Positions 54,479 to 64,000 of a stretch of 64,000 nucleotides of DNA are shown in pieces. Origin of the DNA: Ruminiclostridium papyrosolvens DSM 2782 (GTDB lineage: Bacteria; Bacillota; Clostridia; Acetivibrionales; DSM-1351); contig NZ_CP119677.1 of NCBI RefSeq assembly GCF_029318685.1, positions 434,001 to 498,000 on the forward strand. The letters run 5' to 3'. The position numbers and the translations under genes are program-made. The notes under the pieces are model-generated. The model did not search any database. It was not told where the DNA came from and worked only from the letters and a program-made list of their open reading frames with translations. Numbering within the stretch: position 1 is the stretch's first letter; every line of letters begins with the position of its first letter.

Positions 54479-55555
54479 ATGATAGAAGAATTAATCAGAA
54501 CGGAAATACGTTCATTTATACCATATAATGCAAATCAGCAGCCCTATAAAATAAAACTGGATGCCAACGAGAGTCCTTTCAACCTACCGTCAGCAGCCAG
54601 AAAAAAACTGGCTGAATATGTACTGGAAGATCCCCGGTTGAACATGTATCCTGATACGGATTCTATTCAATTAAGGGAAGCCTTAGGCTCATACTGGAAC
54701 GTGGATAAAGAAAATATCATAGTGGGAACAGGCTCCGACCAGCTTATACAGATTATAGCAAATGTATTTGTGGAGAAGGGCGACAAGGTTCTCTATCCTG
54801 CCCCCTCCTTCGGCATGTATAAGGACTCCTGTATAGTAGCAGGAGGTAAGGCTGTGGACTATATTCTGGACCAGAGCAATAACTTTTCCTATTGTGCTGA
54901 TAAAATAATACAGGCCTACGAAAGAGAAAAGCCCAAAATTATATATATATGCAGTCCTAATAATCCCACCGGCAATCTGATGCCACAGGATGAAATAATA
55001 AAAGTAGTGAAGGCATGTACAAAATCAATAGTTGTAGTGGATGAGGCATATGCAGACTTTTCCGATACAACGGTAACTCCATATATAAAGGAATATGAAA
55101 ATTTGCTTATTCTGCGTACGTTTTCAAAGGCTTTCGGATTAGCAGGAATAAGGTGCGGATATTCCATAGCCTCGGAAAAGCTTACCAGGGCTGTAAATCT
55201 GGCAAGACCTCCTTATAATATCAGCTCATTGTCACAGTATGCGGCTGCACTGGTTTTATCCAATATAGATGAAATCAAAACAAACATAAAATATCTAGTA
55301 GAAGAGAGGGAACGTGTTTCCTTAAAACTGGCTGAGATAGATGGAATAAAAGTGTACGCCTCAGCAGCAAACTTTATACTGGTGAAAATTCAGAACTCCA
55401 AGGATGTTTATACAAAATTATGCGAAAGAGGTATTTTTATCAGAGCCTTTGGTTCTTCTCCCCTTTTATCAGATTGCATGAGAATAACCATAGGAACACA
55501 TGAACAAAATTCCGTATTGCTTGATGAACTATGCACTATCTGCTATAATAAATAA
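54479..55555 (+). CDS. hisC: Histidinol-phosphate aminotransferase
   Basis: A 358-residue PLP enzyme that converts imidazole-acetol phosphate to histidinol phosphate. Features: KLDANESPFN, SPNNPTG, VDEAYADFS, and the PLP lysine in TFSKAFGLAGIRCGY. RBS GAAAGGAAGG. hisB begins 61 bases after the stop; a longer in-frame start for hisB inside this gene has no RBS. Confidence 0.97.
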   Translation: MIEELIRTEIRSFIPYNANQQPYKIKLDANESPFNLPSAARKKLAEYVLEDPRLNMYPDTDSIQLREALGSYWNVDKENIIVGTGSDQLIQIIANVFVEKGDKVLYPAPSFGMYKDSCIVAGGKAVDYILDQSNNFSYCADKIIQAYEREKPKIIYICSPNNPTGNLMPQDEIIKVVKACTKSIVVVDEAYADFSDTTVTPYIKEYENLLILRTFSKAFGLAGIRCGYSIASEKLTRAVNLARPPYNISSLSQYAAALVLSNIDEIKTNIKYLVEERERVSLKLAEIDGIKVYASAANFILVKIQNSKDVYTKLCERGIFIRAFGSSPLLSDCMRITIGTHEQNSVLLDELCTICYNK

Positions 55556-55616
55556 CGAACATTACAACGAAAAACATAAAAAAGGTTCGGGTTTTAAATT
55601 GAACGGAGGAACACAT

Positions 55617-56201
55617 ATGAGAGAGGGTTTGGTTACAAGAAACACAAAAGAAACTCAAATCAATGTAAAAATAAATCTGGACGGTAAAGGTGATTGTGAA
55701 GCAAACACCGGCATCGGGTTCTTTGACCACATGCTTGTATTATTTACAAAGCATGGACTTATGGATGCCTGCTATGACGTAAAAGGTGATTTGCATGTGG
55801 ACTGCCATCATACCATTGAGGATACGGGTATAGCCATGGGCCTTGCAATCAGGCAGGCACTTGGAGATAAGAAGTCCATAAGAAGATATGGTACTGCCTA
55901 TGTTCCAATGGACGAGGCTCTTGTACTTGTATCTCTTGATTTGAGCGACAGACCGTATCTTGTATTCGATGCTGATTTCTCACAGCCCATGGTAGGACAA
56001 ATGGATACTCAAATGGTAGAGGAATTCTTCAGAGCAGTTGCATTTAACGCCGGAATTACCCTTCATATCAAAGTTCTTCACGGTTCAAACTGCCATCACA
56101 TAATAGAAGCAATGTTCAAGGCATTCGGCAGGGCTATTGACGATGCAACACGATTGGACACCAGAATTGAAGGCGTCATGTCAACAAAAGGTACGTTGTA
56201 A
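55617..56201 (+). CDS. hisB: Imidazoleglycerol-phosphate dehydratase
   Basis: A 194-residue monofunctional dehydratase. Metal-binding histidines are seen in GFFDHML, CHHTIEDTGI and LHGSNCHHIIEAMFKAFGRA. The start at 55617 follows GGAGGAA. The phosphatase domain of enterobacterial HisB is absent, and no histidinol-phosphate phosphatase gene is in the operon, so that step must be encoded elsewhere. Confidence 0.97.
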   Translation: MREGLVTRNTKETQINVKINLDGKGDCEANTGIGFFDHMLVLFTKHGLMDACYDVKGDLHVDCHHTIEDTGIAMGLAIRQALGDKKSIRRYGTAYVPMDEALVLVSLDLSDRPYLVFDADFSQPMVGQMDTQMVEEFFRAVAFNAGITLHIKVLHGSNCHHIIEAMFKAFGRAIDDATRLDTRIEGVMSTKGTL

Positions 56202-56235
56202 TTTAAAAAGTTAATATATACAGGAGGTAGTAAAA

Positions 56236-57132
56236 ATGTTATTAAACAATACAGATTTCATCAAATTACCCTTATTCGTAAAAGGAAAGGTAAGAAACGT
56301 ATATGATTTGGGAGATCAGCTCCTTATAGTAGTAACAGACAGAATATCAGCCTTTGACGTGGTATTTGATGAATTAATACCTAACAAGGGAACAGTCCTG
56401 AACAGTATATCAGCATTTTGGTTTGACTTTACAAAGGATGTTATCGGAAACCATGTAATAACCACCGATGTGGACAAATATCCAAAAGAACTATCGGCTT
56501 TCAAAGATGAGTTGCAGGGCCGTTCAATGCTAGTAAAGAAAGTACAGATGCTTCCGGCAGAATGTATTGTAAGAGGATATCTGGAAGGGTCAGGACTCAA
56601 GGAATATCAAAAAACAGGAACTGTATGCGGTATAAAACTTCCCGCGGGATTAAAACAGGCTGACAAACTGCCTGAACCAATATTCACACCATCCACAAAG
56701 GAATCAGAAGGTCATGATATAAATGTGTCTTTTGAAGTACTATGTGAGAAGATTGGATTAGAAATGGCACAAAAGCTAAAGGATGCAAGCTTGAAGCTTT
56801 ACGAAAAAGCCAGCAAACATGCTGAAAGCAAGGGACTTATATTAGCAGATACAAAATTTGAATTCGGAATGTTAGACGGAGAACTGGTTGTAGGTGACGA
56901 AATGTTCACACCTGATTCCTCAAGATTCTGGGCAATGGATGAATACCAACCGGGAAGAGCACAGAAGAGTTTTGACAAGCAATATTTAAGGGAATACCTT
57001 GAAAGTATTACATGGGATAAACAGCCTCCTGCACCTGAGCTTCCAAAAGAAGTAATCAGAAAAACAGAGGAGAAATATGTAGAAGCCTATGAAAGAATCA
57101 CCGGGAAAAAGTTTCAGGGAGATAATCTATGA
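56236..57132 (+). CDS. purC: SAICAR synthetase inside the histidine operon
   Basis: A 298-residue purine-pathway ligase joining CAIR and aspartate. Key motifs: KGKVRNVYDLGD, VTDRISAFDVVF, NKGTVLN, VRGYLEGSGLKEY, TPSTKESEGHD and LADTKFEFG. It is the long, yeast-like class (~300 residues) rather than the ~235-residue bacterial one. RBS CAGGAGGT. The stop overlaps hisH by 4 bases, so its translation is coupled to the histidine genes. Confidence 0.95.
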   Translation: MLLNNTDFIKLPLFVKGKVRNVYDLGDQLLIVVTDRISAFDVVFDELIPNKGTVLNSISAFWFDFTKDVIGNHVITTDVDKYPKELSAFKDELQGRSMLVKKVQMLPAECIVRGYLEGSGLKEYQKTGTVCGIKLPAGLKQADKLPEPIFTPSTKESEGHDINVSFEVLCEKIGLEMAQKLKDASLKLYEKASKHAESKGLILADTKFEFGMLDGELVVGDEMFTPDSSRFWAMDEYQPGRAQKSFDKQYLREYLESITWDKQPPAPELPKEVIRKTEEKYVEAYERITGKKFQGDNL

Positions 57133-57737
57133 TAGCTATTATAGACTATGGCGTGGGTAATCTTGCCAGTGTTAACAAGGCATTGCGCTTTATAGGATTT
57201 GATTCAAAAATAACTTCTGACCATGTAGAAATACTTGCAGCTGACAAGGTTATACTGCCCGGTGTCGGTGCATTTGCTGATGCTATGAATAGTCTTGAAA
57301 AGACTGGAATGATATCAGTCATAAAGCAGGTTGCGGAAAAGGGAACACCCTTGTTGGGCATTTGTCTTGGAATGCAGCTGCTTTTTGACTACAGCACTGA
57401 AGGCGGGGAAAAAGTGGGAGGCTTGGGACTGTTAAAAGGCTCGGTAAACCAATTTCCCCTGGATATGGGACTGAAAGTTCCTCATATGGGCTGGAACAGT
57501 CTAGAAATCAGGCAGGAAAAGGGCATTTTTAGCGGAGTACGACAAAATAGCTATGTATATTTTGTACACTCATACTTTGTGACTGCTGAAAATGCCTCCG
57601 ATGTTGCCGCAGTGTGCAAATACGGAATCGGGTTTGATGCCGCTGTTTGCAGGGGGAACATTATTGGAACACAGTTCCACCCTGAAAAGAGCGGAGATGT
57701 AGGACTTGAAATACTCAAAAATTTTGCTTTAGCTTAG
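57129..57737 (+). CDS. hisH: Imidazole glycerol-phosphate synthase, glutaminase subunit
   Basis: A 202-residue class I glutamine amidotransferase that supplies ammonia to HisF. The nucleophilic cysteine is in GICLGMQ, and the His/Glu pair is in FHPEKS. MIAIIDYGVGNLASVNKAL is the usual start. Overlaps purC by 4 bases. Confidence 0.97.
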   Translation: MIAIIDYGVGNLASVNKALRFIGFDSKITSDHVEILAADKVILPGVGAFADAMNSLEKTGMISVIKQVAEKGTPLLGICLGMQLLFDYSTEGGEKVGGLGLLKGSVNQFPLDMGLKVPHMGWNSLEIRQEKGIFSGVRQNSYVYFVHSYFVTAENASDVAAVCKYGIGFDAAVCRGNIIGTQFHPEKSGDVGLEILKNFALA

Positions 57738-57761
57738 CACCAAGGAGGCTGAAAAATTACT

Positions 57762-58472
57762 ATGATTATTTATCCCGCAATTGACATAATAGGCGGAAAG
57801 TGCGTAAGGCTGCAGCAAGGCAGCTATAGTGATGTAACTGTTTTCGGGGACAGCCCTGTGGATATGGCAAGAAAATGGGAAAGCCTTGGAGCAGAATACT
57901 TGCATGTAGTTGATTTGGACGGTGCAAGGTCAGGTAAATCAGAAAATGCAGAGATTATAGCACAAATAGCAAAAACATTGAAAATTCCGGTTCAGATAGG
58001 CGGTGGGATAAGAACTCTTGAAACCATTGAGGCTTACCTGTCGGGAGGTTTGAGCAGAGTTATACTGGGTACCTCGGCGGTGAATAACCGTGAAATGTTG
58101 ATATCGGCACTAAAAGAATATAAAGACAAAATAGCTGTAGGAATAGATGCAAAGGATGGGAAGGTTGCCATCCATGGTTGGGAAAAAACAAGTGATTTTA
58201 CGGCCGTTGAGTTTGCAAAGGAAGTAGAAGCCCTTGGTACAAAAACAATTATATACACTGATATTTCAAGGGACGGTATGCTAAAAGGCCCGAATCTGCA
58301 GGCAATGAAAGAAATGGCGGACAGTGTTTCATTAAACGTAATAGCCTCCGGAGGAGTAAGCAAACTTGCAGATATAGTTGACTTGAAGCAGACGGGAGTC
58401 AGCGGAGTAATTGTAGGCAAAGCCCTTTATACCAAAAATGTAAATCTAAAAGAAGCCATAGAAGCTATATAA
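57762..58472 (+). CDS. hisA: ProFAR isomerase
   Basis: A 236-residue TIM barrel that opens the ribose ring of ProFAR. Catalytic aspartates lie in YPAIDIIGGKCVRL and IYTDISRDGML; phosphate loops are IGGGIR and ASGGVS. RBS AAGGAGG. Confidence 0.97.
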   Translation: MIIYPAIDIIGGKCVRLQQGSYSDVTVFGDSPVDMARKWESLGAEYLHVVDLDGARSGKSENAEIIAQIAKTLKIPVQIGGGIRTLETIEAYLSGGLSRVILGTSAVNNREMLISALKEYKDKIAVGIDAKDGKVAIHGWEKTSDFTAVEFAKEVEALGTKTIIYTDISRDGMLKGPNLQAMKEMADSVSLNVIASGGVSKLADIVDLKQTGVSGVIVGKALYTKNVNLKEAIEAI

Positions 58473-58493
58473 CCAAAAGAAAAGGAGCAAATT

Positions 58494-59255
58494 ATGCTGA
58501 CCAAAAGAATAATTCCCTGTCTTGATGTACATGCAGGGAGAGTTGTTAAAGGCGTACAGTTTGTAAATATAATAGATGCCGGAGACCCGGTGGAAGCGGC
58601 TGCATTTTATGACAAAGCCGGAGCAGATGAGCTTACTTTTCTGGATATTACTGCTTCTTCAGACGCAAGGTCAATAATGCTTGATGTTGTCAGCAGGGTA
58701 GCAGAGCAAGTATTTATTCCCTTCACTGTAGGCGGTGGAATCAGAACGGCAGAGGATTTTCGCCAGATATTGAAAGCAGGAGCTGACAAAGTGGGTGTAA
58801 ATTCTGCGGCACTGAAAAGACCTGAGCTGATATCAGAAGCAGCGTGGAAATTCGGAAGTCAGTGCGTAGTTCTGGCAATAGATGCAAAAAAGCGTGCTGA
58901 CGGTTCGGGATGGGATACATATCTCAACGGCGGAAGAGTAAACACAGGTAAGGATGCCGTTGAATGGGCTATAGAAGCTGAAAAGCTGGGAGCCGGTGAA
59001 ATCCTTTTAACAAGCATGGATAAGGACGGGACAAAAGACGGATATGATATAGCTTTAACAAGAACAATATCCGAAAATGTAAAAATCCCTGTCATAGCCT
59101 CCGGCGGAGCAGGGAAAATGGAGCATTTCAAGGATGCTTTATTAGACGGAAAAGCGGATGCGGTATTGGCAGCGTCACTATTTCATTTTAGAGAGATGGA
59201 AATCCGTGATTTAAAAGGTTACTTAAAAAATAATGGTATAGAAACCAGACTTTAA
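58494..59255 (+). CDS. hisF: Imidazole glycerol-phosphate synthase, cyclase subunit
   Basis: A 253-residue TIM barrel that forms imidazole glycerol phosphate and releases AICAR. Catalytic aspartates are in [14 protein letters not shown] and [14 protein letters not shown]. Full length. RBS AAGGAGC. A 79-base gap follows before hisIE, without a clear promoter. Confidence 0.97.
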   Translation: MLTKRIIPCLDVHAGRVVKGVQFVNIIDAGDPVEAAAFYDKAGADELTFLDITASSDARSIMLDVVSRVAEQVFIPFTVGGGIRTAEDFRQILKAGADKVGVNSAALKRPELISEAAWKFGSQCVVLAIDAKKRADGSGWDTYLNGGRVNTGKDAVEWAIEAEKLGAGEILLTSMDKDGTKDGYDIALTRTISENVKIPVIASGGAGKMEHFKDALLDGKADAVLAASLFHFREMEIRDLKGYLKNNGIETRL

Positions 59256-59334
59256 AAAATAAAAACGTTTAAAAGCTGTACAAACAAAAAATTTTTGATA
59301 TGATAAATAAATGAGTGTATGGAGGCGTTCAATA

Positions 59335-59970
59335 ATGAATAACTTAAAAAGTTCAGTTAAATTTGATGAGAAAGGTCTTGTTCCGGTAGTTACTCAGGAT
59401 ACTAAAACAAAAGAGGTTCTGATGGTAGCTTATATGAATGAGGAAGCCTTTGACAAGACAATAGAAACAGGAAAGGTTCATTATTACAGCCGCAGCCGCA
59501 GTAAGCTTTGGCTAAAAGGTGAGACATCAGGCCATTTTCAGCTTGTTAAGTCAATAAAGCTGGACTGTGACGGAGACACAATTTTGATAGAGGCTGAACA
59601 GATTGATGCTGCTTGCCATACAGGAAACAAGTCATGCTTTTACAGAACAATGGTTGACGGAGAATGGAAAGAAAATGAAGAAGAGAAGCCAACTGCAGCA
59701 ATTCTTCATGAAGTTTACAACGTAATAGTAGACAGAAATGTTAATCCTAAAGAAGGTTCATATACTAATTATCTGTTTACAAAAGGTTTAGATAAGATAT
59801 TGAAAAAAGTAGGAGAAGAGGCTGCCGAGGTTATCATTGCGGCAAAAAACAAATCAAAAGAAGAGATTAGATACGAAGTATCGGATTTAATGTACCATCT
59901 TATGGTATTACTTGTAGAGAGAGGCCTCACTCTTGAAGACATATACGGAGAATTAAAAGGAAGAAGATAA
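59335..59970 (+). CDS. hisIE: Bifunctional PRA-CH / PRA-PH
   Basis: A 211-residue fusion of HisI (residues ~1-105: [39 protein letters not shown], the metal cysteines in [14 protein letters not shown]) and HisE (~115-205: [35 protein letters not shown]). It catalyses steps two and three of histidine synthesis. The start at 59335 follows ATGGAGG. The next gene starts on the base after its stop. Confidence 0.95.
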   Translation: MNNLKSSVKFDEKGLVPVVTQDTKTKEVLMVAYMNEEAFDKTIETGKVHYYSRSRSKLWLKGETSGHFQLVKSIKLDCDGDTILIEAEQIDAACHTGNKSCFYRTMVDGEWKENEEEKPTAAILHEVYNVIVDRNVNPKEGSYTNYLFTKGLDKILKKVGEEAAEVIIAAKNKSKEEIRYEVSDLMYHLMVLLVERGLTLEDIYGELKGRR

Positions 59971-61389
59971 GTGAAAAATAATTTATTAAGCATCGATGAA
60001 TATCGGAACAATCCGGAATTTTATTTCTATAAGGGACTGCGTTGCGCCAACAAAAGGAACATAAACGAAGCCTACAAACATCTGATAAAAGCGGCTGAGC
60101 TAAGTCCTGAGAATATGGAGTATAAATTTAACATAGCATGCTTTCTTTCTGAAATGCAAAGGCCCAAAGAAGCCAACAGGATATTCATGGATATACTTTT
60201 ACACTATAACCCTACAATGTATGATTGTTATTTCGGTATGGGTTGTAACAGCTTTGAGCTTGGTGATATGAAAAAATCAGCCGAATACTTTGAAAAGTAT
60301 ATTTATTTTGACAGTGATGGCGAATTCAGCGAAGAAGTTTCAGAAATGATATTTTATTTAAAACTGTATAATAACATTTCCGTAGACAACAGATTTTTAA
60401 AGTTGTCTCAAACTAGCTTAAAAAATGCTAAAAAAAGCCTTTTAAATAACAAAACCGGCGAGGCGGTAAGAGAACTATATAAGGCAATAGGATTTAACCC
60501 TATGAACACCGATGCACGTAATCTGCTGGTACTTATACTTATAGAACAGCAGAATTATAAACGTGCATCAAATTTTATTGCCACAGTTACAAATATATAT
60601 AGTGAAGACATTTGGGCTAACAGCCTTAAAATATATAACTTATATGGCTCCCGGAAATATTCCCGGGTAGAAAAATTATTAAAGATCCTTCCATTTAGAA
60701 GTATATATAACAGGAAGGACCTTTTATGTATTGCAACTACTTTAATAATATTTAATAAAATAGATGAATTGATTCAATTGCTGGAAACATATATTGTTGA
60801 GTACAGCGACTTATTCGTATGTTCTTTGCTGCTTATAGGATATATAGCATCAAAAAATTATGAGAAGGCAAACCCGATTATTAATAATCTGCAAACAATT
60901 AAAACGTTGGATACAGATTTTTCGGATTGGATTAAAAGGGTCAGTGAAATTTTAAAGGAAGATACTTCGGAAGTGTCTGTTTTGGATGAATATAAGGAAA
61001 TATTCAGAATAATCGGGGAGCCTGAAGATTACATGTATAGTCCCTTCAGGTATTTAGAAATATTTGAAAATGCCTCGAAACCAAGGCAGAGAACTATCAG
61101 AAAGGTTCCAAAAAAGTATAATTCTGTAGTTGAGTGTGTTGTACTGCATAAGGAAATAATGTATGTTCCTGAATACGAAAAGGAAATAATACAAATATTG
61201 TATAACATAATATATCATACAGGCGAACTTTTGATAGAGAGTGAAAAAGATATAGTAGGTCTTTCTGCTGTAATTGAATACATCTATTGCAAAGAGAATT
61301 TTATTGATTTGGAAAAAGAGGAATTAATACAAAAGTATGGAATTTCTTCTATTGCGTTTAATAAGTTACTCAAAAAAATAAATTATTAG
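59971..61389 (+). CDS. TPR-repeat protein coupled to hisIE
   Basis: A 472-residue soluble protein. GTG start directly after the hisIE stop, with GGAAGAAG as RBS. TPR-like repeats occupy residues ~15-115 (FYFYKGLRCANKRNINEAYK, MYDCYFGMGCNSFELGD) and again ~150-300; the C-terminal ~130 residues are a separate helical domain ending in a putative helix-turn-helix (LIQKYGISSIAFNKLL). Its function is unknown; the coupling suggests only co-expression. Confidence 0.7.
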   Translation: MKNNLLSIDEYRNNPEFYFYKGLRCANKRNINEAYKHLIKAAELSPENMEYKFNIACFLSEMQRPKEANRIFMDILLHYNPTMYDCYFGMGCNSFELGDMKKSAEYFEKYIYFDSDGEFSEEVSEMIFYLKLYNNISVDNRFLKLSQTSLKNAKKSLLNNKTGEAVRELYKAIGFNPMNTDARNLLVLILIEQQNYKRASNFIATVTNIYSEDIWANSLKIYNLYGSRKYSRVEKLLKILPFRSIYNRKDLLCIATTLIIFNKIDELIQLLETYIVEYSDLFVCSLLLIGYIASKNYEKANPIINNLQTIKTLDTDFSDWIKRVSEILKEDTSEVSVLDEYKEIFRIIGEPEDYMYSPFRYLEIFENASKPRQRTIRKVPKKYNSVVECVVLHKEIMYVPEYEKEIIQILYNIIYHTGELLIESEKDIVGLSAVIEYIYCKENFIDLEKEELIQKYGISSIAFNKLLKKINY

Positions 61390-61500
61390 GATAAAAACTG
61401 ATAATATTAATAAAATAGAGTAAATGGAAGAAATAATTAGCAATAAAACCATGAATGGACTAAATGGCAAAATATTGCTTAATTCATGATTATAAAGCGT

Positions 61501-61527
61501 TTGATAATATTTTATTCAATATATAAT
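61501..61527 (+). promoter_or_regulatory. groESL promoter candidate
   Basis: TTGATA (61501-61506) and TATAAT (61522-61527) with a short 15-base spacer, placed just before the CIRCE operator. TAATAT at 61524 would give 17 bases. Confidence 0.5.
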
Positions 61528-61540
61528 ATTATAAATGTGA

Positions 61541-61889
<349 letters not shown>

Positions 61890-61895
61890 TTATAA

Positions 61896-63542
<1,647 letters not shown>

Positions 63543-63555
63543 GAATAAAAAAGTT

Positions 63556-63595
63556 ATAGAGGGTGGCTACAAAATAGTCATCCTCTATTTGTATT
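63556..63595 (+). terminator. Terminator after groEL
   Basis: ATAGAGG (63556-63562) pairs with CCTCTAT (63582-63588), with further pairs inside (GGCTA / TAGTC) and a T-rich end. Confidence 0.8.
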
Positions 63596-63711
63596 TAAAT
63601 GGTAAAATAAAAATAATTTCACTAAATACTTGATATTATCCTGTTAATTTATTATTATTTTAACAAGCTTAAAAAATGCTTTGTTTGTTCCAATGAGGAG
63701 GGGCTTTAAAA

Positions 63712-64000
63712 ATGGATATATTTATGGAAAAAATTGTAAAACGCAGAAAATCTGCTGTTGACTCAATAATAATTGCAGGAACAATTGTTATTGGACTAGT
63801 ATTAATCATGATAGTTGGTTCAGTGAGCTTCCTACAAACCTTTATGCCGGTATTGCTTGTAGCAATCGGGTATTTAGGCTATATGCTGATTAGGAACAGA
63901 AACGTAGAATATGAATATATCGTCACAAACGGTGATTTAGATATAGATATGATAATAGCACAGAGAAAGAGAAAAAGAGTATTTAGTGGATCCTGCAAGG
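63712..64000 (+). CDS. Small membrane protein, DUF6106-like (partial at 3' edge)
   Basis: A frame open to the window end (96 codons visible). RBS GAGGAGGGG. Residues ~18-60 contain two transmembrane segments (IIIAGTIVIGLVLIMIVG and FMPVLLVAIGYLGYML), then EYEYIVTNGDLDIDMIIAQR, a pattern I recall from the clostridial DUF6106 family. The function is unknown. Confidence 0.65.
   Translation, partial: MDIFMEKIVKRRKSAVDSIIIAGTIVIGLVLIMIVGSVSFLQTFMPVLLVAIGYLGYMLIRNRNVEYEYIVTNGDLDIDMIIAQRKRKRVFSGSCK

Overview
The window is AT-rich, densely coded Firmicute chromosome. It most resembles a mesophilic cellulosome-forming clostridium of the Ruminiclostridium (Clostridium cellulolyticum / papyrosolvens) type. 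The reasons are a secreted GH5 enzyme with CBM32, two X2-like modules and a type I dockerin; spore genes (GerMN, GerW); a Clostridium-type Cys-rich peptide / CcpM locus; a thioredoxin reductase that appears not to use NADPH; and CIRCE-controlled groESL. The species is inferred from gene content only. No tRNA, rRNA, CRISPR array, prophage or transposase gene was seen.

Layout. 1-4.3 kb: the end of clpC, then a compact RiPP (ribosomally made, modified peptide) locus: SPASM radical SAM maturase, two accessory proteins and a 65-residue Cys/Ser-rich precursor, between a strong promoter and a terminator. 4.3-14.9 kb: membrane glycosyltransferase, GH15 glucoamylase-like enzyme, then the stress/c-di-AMP/isoprenoid block radA-disA-carD-PIN/TRAM-ispD and an ABC exporter. 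15-18.6 kb: a divergent ispF, proS and an SH3-CAP secreted protein, bracketed by two inverted copies of a long palindromic repeat. 18.6-29.9 kb: RluA-type pseudouridine synthase, a nucleotidyltransferase fused to a degenerate phosphomannomutase domain, GtrA, YjdF-like protein, UvsE, Tex, and a group of small proteins of unknown, possibly spore-related, function.

29.9-39.9 kb: FAD thioredoxin reductase-like enzyme, sensor kinase, GerMN lipoprotein, a three-gene non-homologous end-joining operon (ku, ligase, polymerase), galE with a sugar nucleotidyltransferase, a zinc-ribbon protein, a DnaA-box cluster, and hpf behind an exact SigH-type promoter. 40-51 kb: LtaS-like enzyme, shikimate-kinase-like protein, PcrA, GH1 beta-glucosidase, an ECF sigma/anti-sigma pair leading into DUF2953-GerW, and the cellulosomal GH5 enzyme. 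51-61.4 kb: a nearly complete histidine operon (hisZGDCB-purC-hisHAF-hisIE) and a TPR protein. 61.5-64 kb: groES-groEL and the start of a small membrane protein.

How the genes connect. The his operon converts PRPP and ATP to histidine and releases AICAR, a purine intermediate; purC inside the operon makes SAICAR, two steps earlier in the purine pathway. Ku, ligase and polymerase form one translationally coupled repair unit, and UvsE, RadA and DisA add repair and genome surveillance. ClpC, GroESL, HPF, DisA and CarD are stress and stationary-phase functions. The least explained items are the RiPP locus, the palindromic repeat pair, the DnaA-box cluster, the carD leader and the degenerate IspF-like and PMM-like proteins.
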